From positions 1-40,872 of the forward strand of contig JAFGKR010000208.1 of the NCBI GenBank assembly GCA_016928515.1: a stretch of 40,872 bases of DNA, written 5' to 3'. The translations under genes and the position numbers were made by a program. Numbering within the stretch: position 1 is the stretch's first letter; every line of letters begins with the position of its first letter. The notes beneath the pieces are model-generated. The model ran no database searches. It had not been told where the DNA came from and saw nothing but the letters and a program-made list of their open reading frames with translations. This stretch comes from Bacteroidota bacterium. Lineage in GTDB: Bacteria > Bacteroidota > Ignavibacteria > SZUA-365. This document shows positions 35,011 through 40,872 of the stretch, piece after piece.

Positions 35011-38000
35011 CTACTTGACTATCGTAAGTGTGCGCGAAACGACACCGGTCGCCGTCTCGAGACGGTATGTGTACATCCCGGCGGGAACCGCCGCGCCCGT
35101 GTCATCCATTCCGTCCCAGGTCACATACTTGCTGCCCTGAGACTGGCTACCACGCACCAACGCGCGGACCTGGCGGCCGAGCATATCGTATATCGTCAGG
35201 TGAACGGCACCCTCCTCTGACAGTGTGTACGGAATGACAGTGGACGACGTTGTCTGGAAGGGATTCGGATAATTGCTTCCCAGAACGACCTTCGCATCGG
35301 CAGGACGCACACGGGTATTCAGCTTCAGGACGCTGGTCCCGGTGACGTCGAGGATGAGATGGTCCCCTGCGGAGCCGTCGAACGTATGCAGGAGACGACC
35401 GTCTTCGTCGCGCACCTCGATCAGGATGCGATCGGATGAGACCGGCGTCGAGAGGACGCAGCGTCCCTGCCCGCCGACATGGACCGTCGTTTCTCCGGGA
35501 AAGACGAACTGCGTTCCCTCCGCGGTGCGCACATCGAGGATGTCCGCAGGCGGAGCGGCCGGCAGTGCCAGCACGTTGCGCAGTTCATCGGTCGCCCGGT
35601 CGCCGGCGACGTAGAGCCTTCGAGTGTGACCCTCGGCGTTCTCCAGCGTCAGCAGACCAGCCAGATCCATACCGGCAACCGCCTTGCTGTATGCCGTCGC
35701 ACCAGCACCGCTTCCGGTGAAACCGCTGGTGCTGATGCGGAGATTTGTTCCCGCATCGACACGTACCCAGTAGCCCTTGCCGGGTTCCATCTGCGTCGGC
35801 ACGATGTATCCCTGACCGGGATCCCACCCGAAGATGGACTTGAGTCCGCCGGCGGGATTCTGCTGGATGGACGCGACGGGTACCGGCTTGAGAAGGGCGC
35901 CGACCATGTTCCACCCGTAGCCGTACGGCTCACCGATGCCATTGAGCTCGGTCCATTCGAAGGTGGATTTCGAGAGTCCGATCAGTACCTCCTCCAGGGG
36001 ACCGGCTTTGATCCAGTAACCACGGCCGAGTACCATATCGCTTGCGGCGTCATATTGTCCCGCGTCGGTGTCGAACAGGTACATTTTCATATCCGGCTCC
36101 TGTGCCAGGGCGGCGAAGTCAGGATTCTGCAGCTCGAGCGGCGTGGAAACCATTTCCCAGTCTCCACTGGTACGGAAGACGAAGCGCTCGGGATCGCCCG
36201 TACCATCGGGGATGGGAGGATCGATCGGCACCCGTGTGGTGTCATCGACCTGGTCGTCGTCCTCGTTGTCGTTGATGACGACAATTTCGCGATCACGTTG
36301 TGGATCGTCCGGGTCACCGCAAAGTCGGAAGACCAGAATTGAGTCGCGCTGCACGATGTCGGTGATCTGTGTCGGTTTCATCGCACCGGTCGGCATGCGC
36401 TCCATCAGCTTGATGTTGAAGGGATTGTAGTACGGACGGGGATCGCCGGTCTGGCGGTCGCGCACTTTGAGTTTCAGGTCCACGCACGGCCAGTTCTTTG
36501 TATCCACGTCCTCGGTCGTGATGACGACTTCGTTTTCCTTGGTAGGTTCGGGACAGATCGGCTCCTTCACCTCAATGGTGAAGATATACCGTCCGTCGTT
36601 CGCGAAGGTGTAACTCGATGCCGATCGCATGTCGATGCTGCCGGGTTCACCCTGTATTTTCAAGGTAAAACTTGCGCTTGGAGAGGCCGGAAGCGCACCC
36701 CAGGTCATGGTCACCGGATTGGTCGGCCCGGTCTGCACCTGTCCCTGGAAGGTATGGGACGCCTTGATCGCGCGGATGTCGGTCAAGCTGCCCTGCGACC
36801 CGGGAATATTCAACCAGCGGATGTCGAACGCCGTCGGGGGCGGTGTCGGGGGCAGATCGGTCTGTCCCGCTTCGAGTCCGTCTCCGGCTCCTTCCTGCAT
36901 GCCGTACTCGAGTGTGATCTCATTCTGGCGTGCATTGCGGAAGAGAATCGCATGTTGCCATTTGCTCATCGGCTCGGGGACGCACGGCTTCTGCCGGTAA
37001 TACGCGATGAGCTTCTTGCTCTGCCACATCGTGACGGTCAGCGGATTAGTTGTCGTCGTCGTGTCACCGCCCCAGCCCACGAATTCAAATCCCGACGGCG
37101 CCGTGGCGGTTGCGGTCAGGGTCGAACCGACGGGGCCGGACTGACGATCGTCGAACGGACCGCCCGGTCCTTCCGGATTGATGACGACCAGTTCGGCCAG
37201 AGCGCTGCTGATGGGCTCGATGATCGGGAACACTTCGTACTCGCGTGCTTCGGTGTTCGGACCGATGTTCACCGCGGCCGGATTATCCCGCAGATTTCCG
37301 AAATCTCCTCCGAATCCCTGGAAGGAATAGCCCGGCGGCACCTGGTAATACATGTTGAACAGTAACGGGGTCGACTTGTCCACGCCCTTCGTGAACAGGT
37401 CGAACTTGGGATGCGGTCGCATGATGACCTGTCCCGGGAACGGTTGGACGAGGTGGAACTTCACGCAGTTCAGGCAGAGGTCCGGCAATTTGAAGCCGGG
37501 TTCGATCTGCTCACGCATGACTTCGATTTCGTATTCCCCGAAGGAGAAAAAGCCACCGTAGCGATTCACCAGATCGTTCCATGCACCGCCGGACACCTGC
37601 GATTCCACCTTGATGATGTACTCACCATCTGAGGTCAGGCGCAATGTATGCACGCCACCCAGAACGGTGGAGCTGGTATGCGTGGAGGTACCGGCACGCT
37701 GCGCGCGGAATTTCGGCTCGAAATCGGAGCCGTCCTTGACGCGCAGTTTCAGCACCAGTCGTTCACCGAACACATTCGGTGTGACGTTGATGACGGTCAC
37801 ACGGAAGTAATCCCACTGTGGTACGTTGAAGGAGAATTCTCCGACCAGCGGCTGCAGAGGGATCGCACCTTCAATGACATACGGATCCATTCCCGGACCG
37901 GAGGATGGCAGCAACTTCGGATTCGCGAGCGTCGCCGGTTCATTGGCGTCCACGCAGTACACGGTATCCACCGGGGTCGACGGACGCGTGGTAATGGATG

Positions 38001-40077
38001 CACTCTGCGAGGGTGTGCCGCGATTCGTATTGAACTCGCCCACGATACGGAACCTGTATGTGCGGTTGGACTGAATATCCGTCGATCCGCTACCCGTTGC
38101 GTTGGGTACTTTCAGGATCAGCACGCCGGTCCACTGCCCGATATTGACGCGGGTCGGCTTCCCGAGATGGTGATTCCCGTCGAGCTGCTTCCAGTTGCCC
38201 GGAGATGCCTCGTATTCGACGTATGTCTCCGCGGCATCCATGTCGAACTTGTTGCGCCACCGGAGTGCGACAGCCGGGGGCGGCGTGGCACTGCCACTGG
38301 CAGTGGCGAGATGCGCGGTAAGCGTGGTGTTGGCGGCAAAGATATCCGGAGGATTGCTGGTGTACACCGCCTTGACGTCGGTCACCGGATTGGAAAATGA
38401 GGACGGAAGCGAATACGATGGGAGTTCGTTCGCGTAATAATCGATTTCGGAAGTCGCTCCGCTTTTTCGTTTGATCTCCCAGTACGAAAAATACCACTTG
38501 GTGCCACTGCGTGTGAAATTCGACGGGGCGACGACACGGTGACAGTAGTCGAAGTCCACGGGTATGCCGATCGGTGTCGCGCGGTTCACCGTCTGAATGT
38601 TGTCGCAGTTGCGGAATTCCAGCGTGACATTCGTCGGCTGACTGGCGAACATACGCACCGGCACCGCCTGGCCTGCATTGATCACGCCCGTGTGCACTGG
38701 CGTAGCAAGGCTGTTACCGCTGATGTAATTCGTTTTCATGATGCCGTCCCAGCCACGCATGCTGCCGGACCGTCCATATGCCGGCTGCGTTGCCTGGCAA
38801 TTCACGTTCGGCATGCCGCGGTAGGACCATCCGCAGTTGTCATTCTTATACTCGTCTGGTGCTCCCCAGATATGCCCGATTTCATGCGCAATAACGTTGC
38901 GACGCGGTGCGGAAAATGGATCGAGCTCCGCCTGCCAGTACTGCGTATCCATGGCGAAATACACACCCTCCCGGTCGCCGTTGCCCCAGCGGATCACTGC
39001 CGCATGCGGCCAGATGCCTTCGTCGCCGGACGGTTTGTAGGCGATGAAACCGCAGATGGCCTCGTCGGAATTGAAGGCATCCCGTACCTGATTGTTGTAG
39101 AACCAGCACCATTCATAACCGGGACCCGCCCAGCTCCATGAGGGCGGCAGATTGAAGATGTTGATGGTCGCCAGCTTGGAGACGATCTGGGGAATGAAGG
39201 AATCCTCCCCGATGGCGACCGGTTCACCGGAAACCTGTGACGCCGTGTGGTACGGGGAATAGAGCCGCCAGTGATGCGTGATGGATTTGCCGTAGCGGGC
39301 GACGAAGGAAGACCAGTAGTTCATTGCCGCGATGTAGAAATTGCGGTAGCGGCTGTAGACCGTGGGATCCCAGTTCCATGTCCCGGTCCCGGATTTGCTC
39401 TCGACAAAAAAGCTGGAATGGACGATATAGCCGCGGACTTTCGTCCGCCGCAGCAATGCGTTCTCCGACGGATCGTGCGTCGGAATGCCCTGGATCACCG
39501 CACGCGGCGAGTGCTCGTCGGTCTCCACGAGACCGACACAGTCCATTTCGGGACGAATCTTGAGCTGCTCCTCGATTTCCTTTTCCCGCTCCCGGATGCG
39601 AAGCATATCTTCCTCGGTCAGCGGCCGCTTGATGAAGTCGAGATACTCGACAATCGCTTCATCGGCCTCGCTGACGTCGGCCATGATCCGGTACTGCTGT
39701 TGATCCAGATCGCGCTGGAATTCCGCACTGGAATAGGAAACGGACAGGACGCCGACCGGCTCACCGTTTGCCATCTGCAGTTGCGTGCCCATGATGGCGT
39801 CCTTGCTCTCTGGGGGCACCCATGCCAGCATGCGCTGCGGTGAGGTGATGATAGAGACCAGTGCTCCGTTCCGGACCAGTGCGTCGCGAAGGTCGATGGC
39901 CTGGTCCACGGACGTGCAGTTCGTCTGCAGCACGGCGAGATGCTGGTTGTGCGCCGCAAGTCCGACCTCGGCGGCGTCGGGTGGAACGTATCCCGGCTGC
40001 GGCGCCTGCGCGGAAGCAGTCACAGCGAGGACGAAACAGGCGAGCAGCGTCAACTGCAGGCGTATCCAGTGTTTCAT
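35011..40077 (-). CDS. Large T9SS-type secreted zinc metalloprotease
   Basis: Signal peptide MKHWIRLQLTLLACFVLAVTASAQ; zinc motif NVIAHEIGHIWGAPDEY (38851-38886); InlB-repeat-like GFEFVGWGGDTTTTTNPLTVTMWQSKKLIAYY; CTD VVLGSNYPNPFQTTSSTVIPYTLSEEGAVHLTIYDMLGRQVRAL...GMYTYRLETATGVVSRTLTIVK. Confidence 0.9.
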   Translation of the reverse strand: MKHWIRLQLTLLACFVLAVTASAQAPQPGYVPPDAAEVGLAAHNQHLAVLQTNCTSVDQAIDLRDALVRNGALVSIITSPQRMLAWVPPESKDAIMGTQLQMANGEPVGVLSVSYSSAEFQRDLDQQQYRIMADVSEADEAIVEYLDFIKRPLTEEDMLRIREREKEIEEQLKIRPEMDCVGLVETDEHSPRAVIQGIPTHDPSENALLRRTKVRGYIVHSSFFVESKSGTGTWNWDPTVYSRYRNFYIAAMNYWSSFVARYGKSITHHWRLYSPYHTASQVSGEPVAIGEDSFIPQIVSKLATINIFNLPPSWSWAGPGYEWCWFYNNQVRDAFNSDEAICGFIAYKPSGDEGIWPHAAVIRWGNGDREGVYFAMDTQYWQAELDPFSAPRRNVIAHEIGHIWGAPDEYKNDNCGWSYRGMPNVNCQATQPAYGRSGSMRGWDGIMKTNYISGNSLATPVHTGVINAGQAVPVRMFASQPTNVTLEFRNCDNIQTVNRATPIGIPVDFDYCHRVVAPSNFTRSGTKWYFSYWEIKRKSGATSEIDYYANELPSYSLPSSFSNPVTDVKAVYTSNPPDIFAANTTLTAHLATASGSATPPPAVALRWRNKFDMDAAETYVEYEASPGNWKQLDGNHHLGKPTRVNIGQWTGVLILKVPNATGSGSTDIQSNRTYRFRIVGEFNTNRGTPSQSASITTRPSTPVDTVYCVDANEPATLANPKLLPSSGPGMDPYVIEGAIPLQPLVGEFSFNVPQWDYFRVTVINVTPNVFGERLVLKLRVKDGSDFEPKFRAQRAGTSTHTSSTVLGGVHTLRLTSDGEYIIKVESQVSGGAWNDLVNRYGGFFSFGEYEIEVMREQIEPGFKLPDLCLNCVKFHLVQPFPGQVIMRPHPKFDLFTKGVDKSTPLLFNMYYQVPPGYSFQGFGGDFGNLRDNPAAVNIGPNTEAREYEVFPIIEPISSALAELVVINPEGPGGPFDDRQSGPVGSTLTATATAPSGFEFVGWGGDTTTTTNPLTVTMWQSKKLIAYYRQKPCVPEPMSKWQHAILFRNARQNEITLEYGMQEGAGDGLEAGQTDLPPTPPPTAFDIRWLNIPGSQGSLTDIRAIKASHTFQGQVQTGPTNPVTMTWGALPASPSASFTLKIQGEPGSIDMRSASSYTFANDGRYIFTIEVKEPICPEPTKENEVVITTEDVDTKNWPCVDLKLKVRDRQTGDPRPYYNPFNIKLMERMPTGAMKPTQITDIVQRDSILVFRLCGDPDDPQRDREIVVINDNEDDDQVDDTTRVPIDPPIPDGTGDPERFVFRTSGDWEMVSTPLELQNPDFAALAQEPDMKMYLFDTDAGQYDAASDMVLGRGYWIKAGPLEEVLIGLSKSTFEWTELNGIGEPYGYGWNMVGALLKPVPVASIQQNPAGGLKSIFGWDPGQGYIVPTQMEPGKGYWVRVDAGTNLRISTSGFTGSGAGATAYSKAVAGMDLAGLLTLENAEGHTRRLYVAGDRATDELRNVLALPAAPPADILDVRTAEGTQFVFPGETTVHVGGQGRCVLSTPVSSDRILIEVRDEDGRLLHTFDGSAGDHLILDVTGTSVLKLNTRVRPADAKVVLGSNYPNPFQTTSSTVIPYTLSEEGAVHLTIYDMLGRQVRALVRGSQSQGSKYVTWDGMDDTGAAVPAGMYTYRLETATGVVSRTLTIVK

Positions 40078-40235
40078 GTTCTATCCTTCATTGATGAAAA
40101 AATGTCGAAATGATGCATTGCAGTCTGGCTCTCATCCGCAAGCCGCTACCATGTATTGGTGTGCACTTGCTGCGCCGTCCCATCGGAGAAACATGCGCCG
40201 GATATTCTTCAGCAAAACGGATTATCGTCGGGCAA

Positions 40236-40264
40236 AGTATACTAATTCAGATCAACATTGTCAA
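40236..40264 (-). promoter_or_regulatory. sigma70-type promoter of the T9SS cargo operon (TTGACA-N17-TATACT)
   Basis: Consensus -35 at 40259-40264, 17-bp spacer, near-consensus -10 at 40236-40241. Confidence 0.75.
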
Positions 40265-40356
40265 GTATTCATTTTTTCGCGGGCCTCCGGCGCAGTTCGC
40301 TTCAATCCGGTGTTTTTCTATTTTACCGTCAGCCGAAAATCAGCTGTCGGAGCCGT

Positions 40357-40872
40357 ATGGAATTGATCACAGACCTCGCCGCATTCTGCAGCCTGCATCA
40401 TGAGAAGGACATCCGGATCATCGGGTCGTCCCGTTCTGTCGGGAAACAGCTGATTGCGCGCCTGCAGCGTGACGGCGTGCAGACGGATGCCGTCCGTGAA
40501 GCGACGGTAGCAGAGGTCGCGTGCCACCTGATGGGTGAAACACATGCTGCCGTGCAGGGCATGTTGTCCCCTGCCAGTGCACAGTGCGTGCTGGAAGCGG
40601 TTTGCCGCGACGCGGGGGATGCGGCGGCATTCTTCGCTGCAGAACGGGAGGATGCTGCATTCCATGCCGCCCTCCTCACAAGCTTTGACGATTGCATCCA
40701 TGCAGGACTGGATCCTGCCGCTCTCCCTGATCAGGTCTTCTCCTCTCCCGAAAAGGGAACGGCATTCCGCTTCCTCGCGGAGGAATTCTCCCGCACATGC
40801 CGCGTCCGGGGAAGCATAACGGAGGCGATGATGCTGCGCGAGGCTGCGACGATATCGCGTCCACCGAACACC
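40357..40872 (+). CDS. N-terminal part of a larger protein, possibly AddB/RecB-like PD-(D/E)XK-nuclease family (cut by right edge)
   Basis: Open to the window end: MELITDLAAFCSLHHEKDIRIIGSSRSVGKQLIARLQRDGVQTDAVREATVAEVACHLMGETHAAVQGMLSPASAQCVLEAV...FHAALLTSFDDCIHAGLDPAALP...KGTAFRFLAEEFSRTCRVRGSITEAMMLREAA. Family call is a weak inference. Confidence 0.6.
   Translation, partial: MELITDLAAFCSLHHEKDIRIIGSSRSVGKQLIARLQRDGVQTDAVREATVAEVACHLMGETHAAVQGMLSPASAQCVLEAVCRDAGDAAAFFAAEREDAAFHAALLTSFDDCIHAGLDPAALPDQVFSSPEKGTAFRFLAEEFSRTCRVRGSITEAMMLREAATISRPPNT

Noticed and set aside
33838-35220. 460-aa plus-strand ORF
   Set aside because: Shadow ORF opposite the 362-aa T9SS protein, same register.

Overview
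A 40.9 kb chromosomal segment, about 57% GC by eye and mostly minus-strand. It probably comes from an FCB-group bacterium (Bacteroidota / Chlorobi-Ignavibacteria-Kapabacteria side), judging from T9SS C-terminal sorting domains, a DUF2723/GT117-type protein and E. coli-like promoters. Housekeeping and envelope genes: argB (cut by the left edge), a membrane spermidine-synthase-like protein, an exported PCMT, tRNA-Cys, a GT2 + GT39-like pair, a UXS-type decarboxylase, a DUF2723 protein, a lolCDE-type transporter, prfB with its programmed frameshift, phoH, a LysM protein plus coiled-coil lipoprotein, dusB, a GT4 transferase, wecB, PrsW, a CNNM/CorC-like protein and rpsT. The right ~16 kb is a locus of large secreted proteins: a 1688-aa metalloprotease, a 362-aa BACON-like protein, a 943-aa double-LamG protein and a ~2100-aa Ig/ASH-repeat protein. 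Three of these four carry T9SS-type C-termini. No CRISPR array, IS element, prophage or rRNA was recognised. Leading candidates for something undescribed: (i) the T9SS cargo locus, with a shared duplicated 'GWNLI...GYW' module, Cys-paired ASH repeats and a cohesin-like domain; (ii) two small ORFs that exactly fill operon gaps (47 aa between lolC and lolD; 79 aa between phoH and prfB), the first overlapping a tandem palindrome pair; (iii) a hairpin that contains the start codon of the CNNM/CorC gene; (iv) octamer tandem repeats on both sides of a two-gene glycosyltransferase cassette. All family calls come from reading the translations; no database search was run.
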